Shown: piece by piece, positions 1-9,535 of the stretch
Position numbering within the stretch: position 1 is the stretch's first letter
How the letters are laid out: each line of letters starts with the position of its first letter
From: Tardiphaga sp.
GTDB taxonomy: Bacteria; Pseudomonadota; Alphaproteobacteria; Rhizobiales; Xanthobacteraceae
Direction: 5' to 3'
Length of the DNA: 64,000 bases
Assembly: GCA_030147505.1 (NCBI GenBank)
Contig: JASBVG010000044.1
Span: forward strand, 62,001 to 126,000
Notes under the pieces: model-generated
What the model was told of the DNA's origin: nothing
The model's database searches: none
The model's input: only the letters and a program-made list of their open reading frames with translations
Translations under genes and position numbers: made by a program

Positions 1-1
1 C

Positions 2-640
2 GTCGATACCGCTCCTGATCTGATCAGCGCTCTCAACCATGTCCTGGCGCGTGAAGGCCTCGCGCCCGTGCCGCTGGAATCGGCCCGCCAAATGATCGGC
101 CAGGGCGCGCGCCGGCTGATCGAGCGCGGGCTGGAGGTCGAGGGCCGCGAAATGACGCCGGCGGAGGTGACCCGGCTGACCGCGGACTTCATCGACTATT
201 ACGCCGCGCATATCGCCGATGACTCATGCCCGTTCGACGGTCTCATAGCGGCACTGGATGTGCTGGAAGCCAAGGGCTACCGCTTCGCCGTCTGTACCAA
301 CAAGCTGGAATGGCTGTCGAAACTGCTGCTCGAGAAGCTCGGCCTCACCGCCCGATTCGCGGCGATCTGCGGCGCCGATACCTTCGGCGTCTCCAAGCCC
401 GATCCGGTGATCCTGCAACAGACCGTGGCGAAGGCCGGCGGCGAGATGTCGGCGGTGGTCATGGTGGGCGATGCCGGACCCGATGTGGGCGTGGCGCGCC
501 GCGCCAATGTGCCAGTGATCGGCGTCACTTTCGGCTATACGGAAACCCCGATCGTCGAACTGAAGCCGGACGCGATCATCGATCATTTCCGCGATCTGCC
601 CGCTACGGTTGAGCGACTGGTTCCGACCACACGCTCTTAG
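2..640 (+). CDS. gph: Phosphoglycolate phosphatase (HAD superfamily), 5' end outside window
   Basis: The reading frame is open from the window edge, and the first visible residues (VDTAPDLISALNHVL) are what normally follows the HAD motif I (DLDGTL) in Gph. The nucleophile aspartate motif therefore lies upstream of the window, and the GTG at 68 given in the ORF track is internal. Visible HAD motifs are CTNK (motif II), SKPDP (motif III lysine) and MVGDAGPDV (motif IV, Mg-binding acidic pair). In this family the enzyme dephosphorylates 2-phosphoglycolate in the cytoplasm, which is both photorespiratory salvage and repair of DNA-end products. Substrate choice within HAD proteins cannot be proved from motifs alone; the VDTAPDL context makes Gph the best call. 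Confidence 0.85.
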   Translation, partial: VDTAPDLISALNHVLAREGLAPVPLESARQMIGQGARRLIERGLEVEGREMTPAEVTRLTADFIDYYAAHIADDSCPFDGLIAALDVLEAKGYRFAVCTNKLEWLSKLLLEKLGLTARFAAICGADTFGVSKPDPVILQQTVAKAGGEMSAVVMVGDAGPDVGVARRANVPVIGVTFGYTETPIVELKPDAIIDHFRDLPATVERLVPTTRS

Positions 641-682
641 CCACTCAGTTACTTGGGTTTTTCAGGCTTCTCCACGATGGAA

Positions 683-698
683 TTAACCATCTATTAAC
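683..698 (+). promoter_or_regulatory. CtrA-type box TTAA-N7-TTAAC
   Basis: The sequence TTAACCATCTATTAAC matches the alphaproteobacterial CtrA consensus TTAA-N7-TTAAC without mismatch. It lies 17 bp upstream of a possible -35 element and about 92 bp before the lipoprotein start codon. CtrA regulates cell-cycle and envelope genes in this class. Binding is inferred from the motif only. Confidence 0.5.
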
Positions 699-715
699 TA
701 TCACGCGCCGGCTGG

Positions 716-744
716 TTGCGTCATTGGACCCACGCTCCTATTGT
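716..744 (+). promoter_or_regulatory. Candidate sigma-70-type promoter of the lipoprotein gene
   Basis: TTGCGT and TATTGT are separated by exactly 17 bp, and the start codon at 790 follows about 45 bp after the -10 element. It sits just downstream of the CtrA-type box. The hexamers are only moderate matches, so confidence is low. Confidence 0.35.
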
Positions 745-789
745 CCGCGTGGGGACTGCGGGCAAGCCGCGAAAGTAACGGATTCAACT

Positions 790-1233
790 ATGCGTCGAGT
801 ATTCCTATTGACGGCAGCGGGCCTGAGCCTCGCTGGCTGCTCATCGTTCTCCATGGATGCCTTCAAGTCGGCACCGGAGCCGGTTACCGTCCAGTTCGAA
901 TCGACGCCGCCCGGCGCCGAGGCGAAGACGTCGGTGGGTCCGGCCTGTACCACCCCTTGCTCGCTGCCGATCGTCACTGAAGGCAATTTCGAAGTGACGT
1001 TCACGCTGCCGAAGTTCCAGCCAGCGACGGTTCCAGTGAGCGTGACCCGTGTGCCCGGCGATTTCACCTCGCCCGCCCGCACCACGGTCGATCCGAGCCC
1101 TGTTGCCGTCGAGCTGCAGCCGACGACGCCGCCACGCAAGGGCCGCAAGGCTGCCAAGAGACGCGCCGCTGCGCCCGCTCCTGCCGCAGCACCCGCAGAG
1201 GCGGCCACGACACCGTTCCCCAATCCGCGCTGA
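790..1233 (+). CDS. PEGA-like domain lipoprotein
   Basis: The ORF track starts at a TTG at 724, but the ATG at 790 begins a clear lipoprotein signal peptide (MRRVFLLTAAGLSLAGCSS; lipobox LAGC, cysteine about residue 17). The mature part (about residues 30-90) has the beta-rich pattern of a PEGA domain: VQFESTPPGAEAKTSVGPACTTPCSLPI, then FEVTFTLPKFQPATVPV. The last 50 residues are a low-complexity Lys/Arg/Ala/Pro tail. PEGA-type lipoproteins are envelope proteins of poorly known role. It stands alone on the plus strand between gph and moaA, behind a perfect CtrA box, so a cell-cycle-linked envelope function is a reasonable inference but not shown. Confidence 0.75.
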   Translation: MRRVFLLTAAGLSLAGCSSFSMDAFKSAPEPVTVQFESTPPGAEAKTSVGPACTTPCSLPIVTEGNFEVTFTLPKFQPATVPVSVTRVPGDFTSPARTTVDPSPVAVELQPTTPPRKGRKAAKRRAAAPAPAAAPAEAATTPFPNPR

Positions 1234-1415
1234 TCGGGCGGATGGGCGGATCGGGCCGGTCTCGATCCGCCATCGATCACCGCAGGATAGGCTTTCCAAA
1301 TCGCCCCATAGGCAAACGCCTCTCGACGTTCGGCGCAATTGTGCCAGAGATGTTGCATGATTACATTATGACAAGCGGCAAGCGTGCCGCCCGTTACATG
1401 CAGCAAGGCGTTTGA

Positions 1416-2447
1416 ATGTCGGTCACCACGCTCATTCCCGCACAGGCCTCCTCCGCCATGACCGATCCGTTCGGCCGGCGGATCAGCTATCTGCGCGTGT
1501 CGGTCACCGATCGCTGCGACCTGCGCTGTTTCTATTGCATGTCGGAAGACATGACCTTCTTGCCGAAGGCCGATCTGCTGACACTGGAAGAACTCGACCG
1601 CCTCTGCTCGGCCTTCATTGCAAAGGGTGTCACCAAGCTCCGTCTCACCGGCGGCGAACCGCTGGTGCGCCGTAACGTGATGGGCCTCGTGCGCTCGCTG
1701 TCGCGGCACCTGAAGACCGGCGCGCTGAAGGAGCTGACGCTCACCACCAATGGCTCGCTGCTCGCCAAATATGCCGACGAGCTCGCCGATTGCGGCGTGA
1801 AGCGGATCAATGTCTCGCTCGACACGCTGGACGCGGGCAAGTTCAGGACCATCACCCGCTGGGGCGATCTCTCCAAGGTGATGGCCGGCATCGATGCCGC
1901 GCAGGCCGCAGGCCTCGCCGTGAAGATCAATGCCGTCGCGCTGAAGAGCCTCAACGAGGACGAGATCCCCGCTCTGATGGAATGGGCGCATGGCCGCGAC
2001 ATGGCGCTGACGCTGATCGAGGTGATGCCCATGGGCGATATCGGCGAAGGCCGGATCGACCAGTATGTCCCGCTGTCGCTGCTGCGCGCGCGGCTCGCCG
2101 GCAGCTACACGCTCACCGATCTGCCCGACAATACCGGCGGCCCCGCCCGCTACGTCCGCATCGCCGAGACCGGCGGCAAGCTCGGCTTCATCACGCCGAT
2201 GACCCATAACTTCTGCGAAGCATGCAATCGCGTCCGCATCACCTGCACAGGTACGATCCACACCTGCCTCGGCCACGAGGACGCGTCCGACCTGCGCAAA
2301 CCGCTGCGCGCCTCCACCGACAACGATCTCCTGAACGCCACCATCGACCGCGCCATCGGCCTGAAGCCGAAGGGCCACGACTTCATCATCGATCGCCGCC
2401 ACAATCGGCCGAGCGTATCCCGGCATATGAGCGTCACCGGCGGATAG
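1416..2447 (+). CDS. moaA: GTP 3',8-cyclase, molybdenum cofactor biosynthesis
   Basis: This radical-SAM enzyme converts GTP to 3',8-cyclo-7,8-dihydro-GTP, the first step of molybdopterin synthesis. The N-terminal 4Fe-4S/SAM motif is CDLRCFYC (CX3CX2C, about residues 32-39), followed by the [11 protein letters not shown]-binding loop. The C-terminal substrate-side cluster appears as [21 protein letters not shown], and the protein ends in the family's Gly-Gly (SVTGG), which activates the enzyme. Length 343 aa is normal. AAGGCG lies a few bases before the ATG. The gene stands alone here, convergent with the TauE/SafE gene. Its product would serve the two molybdenum hydroxylase operons elsewhere in the window. 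Confidence 0.95.
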   Translation: MSVTTLIPAQASSAMTDPFGRRISYLRVSVTDRCDLRCFYCMSEDMTFLPKADLLTLEELDRLCSAFIAKGVTKLRLTGGEPLVRRNVMGLVRSLSRHLKTGALKELTLTTNGSLLAKYADELADCGVKRINVSLDTLDAGKFRTITRWGDLSKVMAGIDAAQAAGLAVKINAVALKSLNEDEIPALMEWAHGRDMALTLIEVMPMGDIGEGRIDQYVPLSLLRARLAGSYTLTDLPDNTGGPARYVRIAETGGKLGFITPMTHNFCEACNRVRITCTGTIHTCLGHEDASDLRKPLRASTDNDLLNATIDRAIGLKPKGHDFIIDRRHNRPSVSRHMSVTGG

Positions 2448-2458
2448 CGCAACAACGA

Positions 2459-3220
2459 TCAAGACCAGTAGCGCTGCGCGTAGAAGACGGTCATCACCGC
2501 GCCCGAAACGATCACGAACCAGCGGACCGCTTCCGCGGGCAATACCCGCACCAGATAGCCGCCGGCATATCCGCCGATCATCGCTCCCAGCAACATCGTC
2601 AGCGTCTGCGGCCATAGCACAATGCCGCGCAGGATGAAGATCACGATGGCGGCCAGACTGACGGCCGTCGCCAGCAGATTTTTCAGTACCTTGACCTTGC
2701 GGACGTCATTTGGCTCTGCGAGCGACAGTACCGCCGTCAGGATGATGCCAAGCCCGGCGCCGAAAAAACCGCCATAGATCGACGCCCCCGCCAAGGCGAT
2801 CAGACCTCCCCGTCTCGACGGTTCGGCGCCGCGGCGCCGCGCCTCCGACCAAGCTGCGATCCGTGGCGCGAAAGCAAATAGCGCCGTCGCAAAGCCGATC
2901 AGGGCGGGAACGGGCAGGACAAAAAGCCGGTCGGGCAAGGCAAGCAGCAGCAGCGCGCCGACGATGCCGCCGATGACCGTCACCGCGAGCAGTGCAGCGA
3001 TATGCGAACCAACGGCGGGAAGCTTCTCGCGGTCGGCGAAAGCGGCGATCAGATGACCAGGCGCGATGGCGACTGCGCTCGATGCGTTGGCCACCACTGG
3101 CGGCATGCCTGCTGCAAGCATCACCGGAAACGTGACCAGCGTCGCTCCCCCCGCCAGTGCATTGATCACGCCGCCGGCGATACCGGCAATAAACAGAAGA
3201 CAAACGACAGGCCATTCCAT
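2459..3220 (-). CDS. TauE/SafE-family membrane permease
   Basis: I chose the ATG at 3220 (MEWPVVCLLF) over the track start at 3262 because CGGAG lies at ribosome-binding distance and the extra 14 residues (MHRHTRFCPCRS) are not membrane-like. The protein (253 aa) has about eight hydrophobic segments and the family hallmarks GGVINALAGGATLVTFPVML near the N-terminus and GGFFGAGLGIILTA in the middle, the two inverted repeats of TauE/SafE (DUF81). Family members export or import sulfite, sulfoacetate and other small organosulfur or carboxylate anions, so the substrate is unknown. It lies 63 bp downstream of, and codirectional with, the AraC regulator gene, which may control it. Confidence 0.85.
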   Translation of the reverse strand: MEWPVVCLLFIAGIAGGVINALAGGATLVTFPVMLAAGMPPVVANASSAVAIAPGHLIAAFADREKLPAVGSHIAALLAVTVIGGIVGALLLLALPDRLFVLPVPALIGFATALFAFAPRIAAWSEARRRGAEPSRRGGLIALAGASIYGGFFGAGLGIILTAVLSLAEPNDVRKVKVLKNLLATAVSLAAIVIFILRGIVLWPQTLTMLLGAMIGGYAGGYLVRVLPAEAVRWFVIVSGAVMTVFYAQRYWS

Positions 3221-3283
3221 GGGAGCACTCCGACACGGGCAAAACCTAGTGTGCCGATGCAACGCCGTCTGGAACGTTTGTGA

Positions 3284-3994
3284 CTAGCGCATCGCGTCGA
3301 GATAAGCGCGCGGGGTCACGCCGAAGACGCGCCGGAAATGCCTGCCGAGGTGGCTCTGGTCCGCGAAGCCGCAATCCGCGGCTGCACCGGCAATGGAAAC
3401 GCCGGCCCTGATCTGGCCGCGTGCCGCGTTCAATCGGCCAACAATTCGAAACGCGTTGGGCGACATCCCCGTGCGGCGGCCGAACGTTCTCGTAAAGGCC
3501 TCGCGGCTCACTCCAAGACGCGACGCAATCTCGCCGATGCTCGCCCTGTCATCCCAGGAAGCGTGACAGGCGAGATCATCGCCTCCCCATCCATCGGCAT
3601 CACCCGCGAACCCGTGACGTCCCACCTCGGCAACGAGCCGGGCGACGTCGGCCTCCGAGACGCTGCTACTGCGAAGGCCGAGATCCGGAAGCTGGAAGAC
3701 CGCAGGCTGTCTGAGCCCGCCGCCACCGGGAACATAGAGATTGAAGCACCGCGCCCGCGCGGATGACAGGCTGCGGTGCGGCATCCCTGCCGGAATATAG
3801 AGGCACTGGCTCGCTGTGACCTGCACGATCTCCGATCTGAGCTGGAATACACGGCTCCCCTCCACGACAATAGCGAACTGGCTCTCGTCGTGGAAATGCA
3901 TGCCGAGCAACGGAGGAGCGCTTCCGCCCCACTGTGCATATTCGAAGCCGGGACCGTTGCGCTGCCGCGCATAGACCCAGGACCTGTCCGTCAT
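3284..3994 (-). CDS. AraC-family transcriptional regulator
   Basis: The track ORF begins at 4198, but the ATG at 3994 (MTDRSWVYARQ) is preceded by GGAAGAGG, and the 68 residues before it look non-coding. The 236-aa product has an N-terminal cupin-like ligand domain (about 1-130, with HFHDESQFAIVVEGSRVFQL and IPAGMPHRS) and a C-terminal double helix-turn-helix (about 145-236): IGEIASRLGVSREAFTRTFGRRTGMSP and a second HTH AGAAADCGFADQSHLGRHFRRVFGVTPRAY. The second HTH has the AraC signature. It is upstream of and codirectional with the TauE/SafE gene and divergent from the TRAP genes dctQM, so it could control either. Confidence 0.88.
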   Translation of the reverse strand: MTDRSWVYARQRNGPGFEYAQWGGSAPPLLGMHFHDESQFAIVVEGSRVFQLRSEIVQVTASQCLYIPAGMPHRSLSSARARCFNLYVPGGGGLRQPAVFQLPDLGLRSSSVSEADVARLVAEVGRHGFAGDADGWGGDDLACHASWDDRASIGEIASRLGVSREAFTRTFGRRTGMSPNAFRIVGRLNAARGQIRAGVSIAGAAADCGFADQSHLGRHFRRVFGVTPRAYLDAMR

Positions 3995-4206
3995 CGACCT
4001 CTTCCCGGTGCAAGACCCTTGTTCTGCCATCCGTCGAAGCGCGACCTTGGAGGCAGCCGCAGCGGCGCCAGACCACCTACGGGACCCGATCGCAGTGCGT
4101 GGGATATTCGGATTCCCTTCCGCCCATGTTTTACCGCTTGCGTCAATCTGTCGATTTTCCGATTGACGATTGCATGACGCGCTGAAATGGTGCCGCAAAT
4201 TTTCTT

Positions 4207-4268
4207 CGCCCAGCGGAAAAAGCTCCGTCTTCTCAGTGAGAAAGACGCGATCAGCGAAAAGCTGGGCG
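4207..4268 (+). promoter_or_regulatory. Nested inverted repeat in the dctQ leader
   Basis: CGCCCAGC at 4207-4214 pairs with GCTGGGCG at 4261-4268. Inside, CGTCTTCTC and GAGAAAGACG form a second arm pair with a small loop. The structure ends 16 bp before the GTG start of dctQ, so it would lie in the 5' untranslated RNA and could affect translation of the TRAP genes. No known riboswitch class was recognised. Confidence 0.35.
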
Positions 4269-4284
4269 GGCTTCGGGGGAAACC

Positions 4285-4821
4285 GTGGACGTACTCAAAT
4301 TCACGAGCGCGATCGACCGGCTGAGCGATGCCTTCGGCTTCGTCGCCAAATGGCTGGTGATGTTCGCTTGCCTGATCAGCGCCGGCAACGCCACCATCCG
4401 CTATCTGTTCCATTACTCGTCGAACGGCTGGCTCGAAATCCAGTGGTACATGTTCGCAGGAATCGTGTTCTTCGGCGCGTCGCAGACGCTGCGCCTCAAC
4501 GAGCATGTGCGCGTCGACCTGCTCTACTCCGCCGTCTCCGACCGCGCGCGGTTGTGGATCGACATCATCGGCCTGTGCGTCTTCCTGCTGCCGGCGATGA
4601 TCTATCTGACTTACATGACGATCCCGTTCTTCCTCAATTCTTGGAATTCGCAGGAAGTCTCCAGCAATGCCGGCGGCCTGATCCTGTGGCCGGTGAAGCT
4701 CGTGCTGCCGGTCGGCTTCGGCCTGCTGGTGCTGCAGGGCCTCGCCGAACTCGCCAAGCGCATCGCCGCCCTCGCCGGCCTCGTCAAGATCGACACCCAT
4801 TACGAAGCGCCGCTGCAATAG
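4285..4821 (+). CDS. dctQ: TRAP transporter small permease subunit (DctQ type)
   Basis: This is the four-helix small membrane subunit of a tripartite ATP-independent periplasmic transporter. The 178-aa protein has four hydrophobic stretches (about residues 18-40, 50-68, 90-112 and 130-155), and LEIQWYMFAGIVFFGASQTLRLNEHVRVD carries the family pattern (W-Y before helix 2 and NxHVRVD after it). The start is GTG at 4285 with GGGGGAAACC upstream. dctM follows 61 bp later. The relatives recognised by pattern pair with a TakP-like receptor, consistent with dctP on the opposite strand nearby. Confidence 0.88.
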   Translation: MDVLKFTSAIDRLSDAFGFVAKWLVMFACLISAGNATIRYLFHYSSNGWLEIQWYMFAGIVFFGASQTLRLNEHVRVDLLYSAVSDRARLWIDIIGLCVFLLPAMIYLTYMTIPFFLNSWNSQEVSSNAGGLILWPVKLVLPVGFGLLVLQGLAELAKRIAALAGLVKIDTHYEAPLQ

Positions 4822-4882
4822 CGGCGTTTTCTTTTTTGCACCCACCCATTCGACGATACGCATTCGATAGTCAGGACCACCG

Positions 4883-6292
4883 ATGTTTTCCTACGGCGTG
4901 TTTCCTCCGCTGATGTTCGGCACCATGATCTGCTTCATGGTGTTCGGCTTCCCGGTCGCCTTCTCATTGGCCGCGGTCGGACTGTTTTTCGGTATTCTCG
5001 GTATCTTCACCGGTCACTTCGATCCGTCGTTCCTGCAGGCGCTGCCGTTCCGCTTCTACGGCACAATCTCCAACGACCTGTTGCTGTCGATCCCGTTCTT
5101 CACCTTCATGGGCGCCATCCTCGAGCGCTGCGGTCTCGCCGAAGATCTGCTCGAAGGCACCGGCCAGCTGTTCGGCAAGATCCCGGGCGGTCTCGCCTAT
5201 GCGGTCATCATCGTCGGTGCCATTCTCGGCGCCATCACCGGCACGGTGGCGGCCTCGGTGATCGCCATGGGCGTGATCTCGCTGCCGATCATGATGCGCT
5301 ACGGCTACGACATGAAGCTGGCCACCGGCGTTATCGCGGCGTCCGGCACCATTACCCAGTTGATCCCGCCGTCGCTGGTGCTGATCGTGCTCGCCGACCA
5401 GCTCGGCCGCTCGGTCGGCGACATGTATCTCGGCGCCATCGGCCCCTCGATCCTGCAGGTCGTGATCTTCTTGCTGTTCATCGTCATGATGTCGATCCTG
5501 CGTCCGAATTCGATGCCACCGATTCCGGAACACGCTCGCGAACCGATGGGCTGGAAACTGATCAGCCGCGTGCTGTGGGGCATGATCCCCTCCATCGTGC
5601 TGATCTTCCTCGTGCTCGGCACGATCGGTCTGGGCCTCGCGACGCCGACCGAAGCCGGCGCCATGGGCGCGGTGGGCGCCATGGTGCTCGCCGCCCTGCA
5701 TCGTCGCCTGACCTGGCCGCTGGTCGAACAGGCGATGACCTCGACCATGCGCCTCACCTCCATGGTGGTGTTCATCCTGATCGGCTCGACCTGCTTCAGC
5801 CTCGTGTTCCAGGGCATGGACGGTTCGCACTGGATCGAACATCTGCTCACCGGCTTGCCCGGCGGCAAGGTCGGCTTCCTGGTCTTCGTGAACATCTTCG
5901 TGTTCTTTCTGGCGTTCTTCCTCGACTTCTTCGAGATCGCCTTCATCATCATCCCGCTGCTGGCGCCGGTCGCGGCCAAGCTCGGCATCGACCTCGTCTG
6001 GTTCGGCGTGCTGCTCTGTGTCAACATGCAGACCTCGTTCATGCATCCGCCGTTCGGCTTCGCGCTGTTCTACCTGCGCGGCATCGCACCGCCGGAAGTG
6101 AAGAGCCGAGACATCTATCTCGGCGCGATCCCATGGGTCGGCATGCAGATCCTGCTGGTGATCGTCGTTATCCTGTGGCCGGGCCTCGTGACCTACTGGA
6201 TCGACAACACGGTAGTCGATACGTCCAACGTGAAGATCGAGATCCCGCAGATCGAAATGCCGGCGATGCCGGACTTCGGGCAGCCGAAATAG
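4883..6292 (+). CDS. dctM: TRAP transporter large permease subunit (DctM type)
   Basis: This is the large, ion-coupled membrane subunit of the TRAP transporter, 469 aa with about 12 or more hydrophobic segments. Family features are MVFGFPVAFSLAAVGLFFG at the start, LLSIPFFTFMGAILERCGLAEDLL, a Gly/Ala-rich GAITGTVAASVIAMGVISLP, ASGTITQLIPPSLVLIVLADQ, and TPTEAGAMGAVGA in the middle. The C-terminal 25 residues are a hydrophilic tail rich in Met, Pro and acidic residues. It follows dctQ and probably shares its transcript. The receptor gene is downstream on the opposite strand, which is unusual for a TRAP locus. Confidence 0.92.
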   Translation: MFSYGVFPPLMFGTMICFMVFGFPVAFSLAAVGLFFGILGIFTGHFDPSFLQALPFRFYGTISNDLLLSIPFFTFMGAILERCGLAEDLLEGTGQLFGKIPGGLAYAVIIVGAILGAITGTVAASVIAMGVISLPIMMRYGYDMKLATGVIAASGTITQLIPPSLVLIVLADQLGRSVGDMYLGAIGPSILQVVIFLLFIVMMSILRPNSMPPIPEHAREPMGWKLISRVLWGMIPSIVLIFLVLGTIGLGLATPTEAGAMGAVGAMVLAALHRRLTWPLVEQAMTSTMRLTSMVVFILIGSTCFSLVFQGMDGSHWIEHLLTGLPGGKVGFLVFVNIFVFFLAFFLDFFEIAFIIIPLLAPVAAKLGIDLVWFGVLLCVNMQTSFMHPPFGFALFYLRGIAPPEVKSRDIYLGAIPWVGMQILLVIVVILWPGLVTYWIDNTVVDTSNVKIEIPQIEMPAMPDFGQPK

Positions 6293-6383
6293 CAACACGT
6301 CCTCTGCGCGAAACGGAGCGCACGATGTTGCCTGTCTGCCGCAAGGCCGGATAACATCGGACAGGACGCCCGGAGGATCATTC

Positions 6384-6731
6384 ATGCGCTATGAAGGAAG
6401 CTGCCATTGCGGAGGCATCGCATTCGACGTGGAGGGTGACTTCGCGTCCGGAATGGACTGCAATTGCTCGATGTGCCGGCGGCGCGGCGGATTGCTGGCT
6501 TTCGTGCCACGCGACCAGCTTTCATTGAAGACACCGGCTGAGAACGTCTCGACCTACCAGTTCAACAAACACAATATCGAACATCACTTCTGCGCCACCT
6601 GCGGCATTGCCCCCTATGGCGAAGGCAAGGGGCCGCACGGCACCATGATGGCAGCGGTCAATCTGCGCTGCATGCCGGCGATCGATCTGGCGACGCTGAC
6701 GATTCAGAAGGTGGATGGCGCAAGCTTCTAG
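6384..6731 (+). CDS. GFA/CENP-V-fold zinc protein
   Basis: This 115-aa protein belongs to the GFA family (named after glutathione-dependent formaldehyde-activating enzyme). The zinc-binding cysteines are visible as SCHCG (about residue 7), CNCSMC (about 28-33) and CATCG (about 72-75). A strong GGAGGA lies six bases before the ATG. Many family members have no proven enzymatic role, so I do not claim formaldehyde activation. It is inserted between dctQM and the convergent dctP, 91 bp after dctM on the same strand. The downstream hairpin favours termination of the opposite strand. Confidence 0.85.
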   Translation: MRYEGSCHCGGIAFDVEGDFASGMDCNCSMCRRRGGLLAFVPRDQLSLKTPAENVSTYQFNKHNIEHHFCATCGIAPYGEGKGPHGTMMAAVNLRCMPAIDLATLTIQKVDGASF

Positions 6732-6794
6732 GCCATGGGATAGGTTGAGCGCAGACGCGCCGCCACCCCATCTGACAATCCGTAGATCCGGTAA

Positions 6795-6829
6795 ACAAAA
6801 AGCCCGGCCTCCTCGCGGAGACCGGGCTT
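6795..6829 (-). terminator. Rho-independent terminator of dctP
   Basis: AAGCCCGG at 6800-6807 pairs with CCGGGCTT at 6822-6829, with an inner CTCC/GGAG pairing. Read on the minus strand the stem is followed by TTTTTGTTT, so it terminates dctP. The plus-strand side has only a weak T-tract. Confidence 0.75.
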
Positions 6830-6853
6830 GCTTGTTCGTATCGATCGTCCCGA

Positions 6854-7945
<1,092 letters not shown>

Positions 7946-8150
7946 TCAAGCTCTCCTTTTGAAAGCGTTTCCCCAGAATCCTTCGAGCTTTTCGCCGGCG
8001 CGCTGTTGCGCGATTCAACCGACGCCGCTCTTGGTGGCGGCTGATGTAACACGGTTATGAAGCGGCGGAAAATGAGACGAGCGTCGTAGTTCGTCCGATT
8101 GGACGAAAGTTCTATGCGGCATCTGCGCCCGCTTCGCAGGCGCAGCGCAG

Positions 8151-9299
8151 TCAGGCCAGCACGGCCTGCAACCGGTCCCGGATCTGCTTGCCGATCGACT
8201 GGTAGATAGCGGCATGCGGGCCGGTCGGCTCACTCACCACCACCGGCGTGCCAGCGTCCGACATCGCGCGAATGGACATATGCAGCGGCACCTCGCCGAG
8301 GAACGGCACCCCCAGCCGCTCGGCTTCATGTCGCGCACCGCCGTGGCCAAAGATGTCCGAGCGAGTGCCGCATTCCGGGCACTGGAAGTAGCTCATGTTC
8401 TCGATAATCCCCAGGACGGGAACATTGACCTTGGTGAACATCGCAAGACCGCGGCGGGCGTCGATCAGTGCCAGGTCCTGCGGGGTCGAGACGATCACCG
8501 CGCCCTTGAGCGGAACGTTCTGCGCCAGCGTGAGCTGGGCGTCGCCGGTGCCGGGCGGCATGTCCACGACGAGCACGTCGAGCTGACCCCAGGCGACATC
8601 GCGCAGCATCTGCGTGATCGCCGACATCACCATTGGCCCGCGCCAGATCATCGCCGTCTCTTCCTCAACCAGGAAGCCGATGGACATGATCGACAGGCCG
8701 AAGCGCTGGATCGGAATCATCTTCCTGTCGTCATCAAGCACCGGCTTCTCGTTGATGCCAGTCAGGCGTGGCACCGAGGGGCCGTAGATGTCCGCATCAA
8801 GCAGCCCGACCTTGAGGCCGAGATCGCGCAGACCAAGGGCGACGTTGAGCGAGGTGGTGGATTTGCCGACACCACCCTTCCCCGAAGCCACTGCGATGAC
8901 AGCCTTCACGCCGGGAATCTCGGCCTGTTTGCTCATGGCCGACGGCGCGCCCGGAGGCTGATGAGGCCGATGCGCGGAGACCGGCTGAACACCGTGGGAA
9001 TGCCCGCCAGGACCGTGGCGATGCGGAGGCGGGGCGGCAGGTGCCGAACCCGGCTTGCGCTCCGCAGTCAGCGCCACCATCGCGCTGGTGACACCGGGAA
9101 TGGCACGCACGGCCGCTTCTGCTTGCGCACGCACGCTCTCCCAGGCGCGCGCCTCGGCGGCATCGACATTGATGGAGAACATCACCTTGCCGTCCGTGAC
9201 GGCGATTTCGGACAACACATTGGCATGCACCAGCGGCACGCCACGCGGCGACGCCACTTTGGCGAGGCCATCCAGAACTTGTTGTTTCGAAACGCTCAA
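8151..9299 (-). CDS. apbC: Mrp/NBP35-family iron-sulfur carrier ATPase (ApbC)
   Basis: This is a P-loop ATPase that carries Fe-S clusters to target apoproteins. An N-terminal MIP18/DUF59 domain (about residues 1-80) is joined by a His/Pro-rich linker (HRHGPGGHSHG) to the Mrp domain. Visible are the deviant Walker A GKGGVGKST, the switch LLDADIYGPS, DMPPGTGD and the cluster motif CPECG. The track start (9395) adds 32 residues with a poor context. I prefer TTG at 9299 (SVSKQQVLDGLAKVASP) because GGGAGAG lies just upstream and this matches the usual N-terminus. Length is 382 aa. It is divergent from the dehydrogenase gene at 9536. Confidence 0.9.
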   Translation of the reverse strand: MSVSKQQVLDGLAKVASPRGVPLVHANVLSEIAVTDGKVMFSINVDAAEARAWESVRAQAEAAVRAIPGVTSAMVALTAERKPGSAPAAPPPHRHGPGGHSHGVQPVSAHRPHQPPGAPSAMSKQAEIPGVKAVIAVASGKGGVGKSTTSLNVALGLRDLGLKVGLLDADIYGPSVPRLTGINEKPVLDDDRKMIPIQRFGLSIMSIGFLVEEETAMIWRGPMVMSAITQMLRDVAWGQLDVLVVDMPPGTGDAQLTLAQNVPLKGAVIVSTPQDLALIDARRGLAMFTKVNVPVLGIIENMSYFQCPECGTRSDIFGHGGARHEAERLGVPFLGEVPLHMSIRAMSDAGTPVVVSEPTGPHAAIYQSIGKQIRDRLQAVLA

Positions 9300-9535
9300 T
9301 TGACTCTCCCGATCGACGCAAGTCAGACCGCAGAGATAGAGCACCTGCGCCCCATGTCCATGCTGTTTCGGTCGCAAATTCGTCATTGACGCCACAATTA
9401 GGCGTGGGCATCGCAGCCCTTGCCCCGCCCCATCCAGTGACTATGCTGCGCCCCGCTTCGCGTTCCCGCCTCCGGAACGCAGCTCCCCACAGTCGATAGC
9501 CGGCGGTGAAGCCGGCAGCACATAAGGGTTCGGAT

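Noticed and set aside
1234-1415. Molybdenum cofactor riboswitch before moaA
   Set aside because: The 182-bp gap shows no convincing conserved stem set of that class; I could not support it.
738-2615. 625-aa ORF on the minus strand
   Set aside because: It is antisense to the lipoprotein gene and moaA, both of which carry clear family motifs; its composition (Arg, Asp, Gly, Ala rich) is that of a high-GC shadow frame.
4964-6385. 473-aa minus-strand ORF rich in His, Asp and Glu
   Set aside because: It mirrors the transmembrane dctM gene; the extreme His/Asp/Gln content is the usual antisense of a membrane protein in GC-rich DNA.
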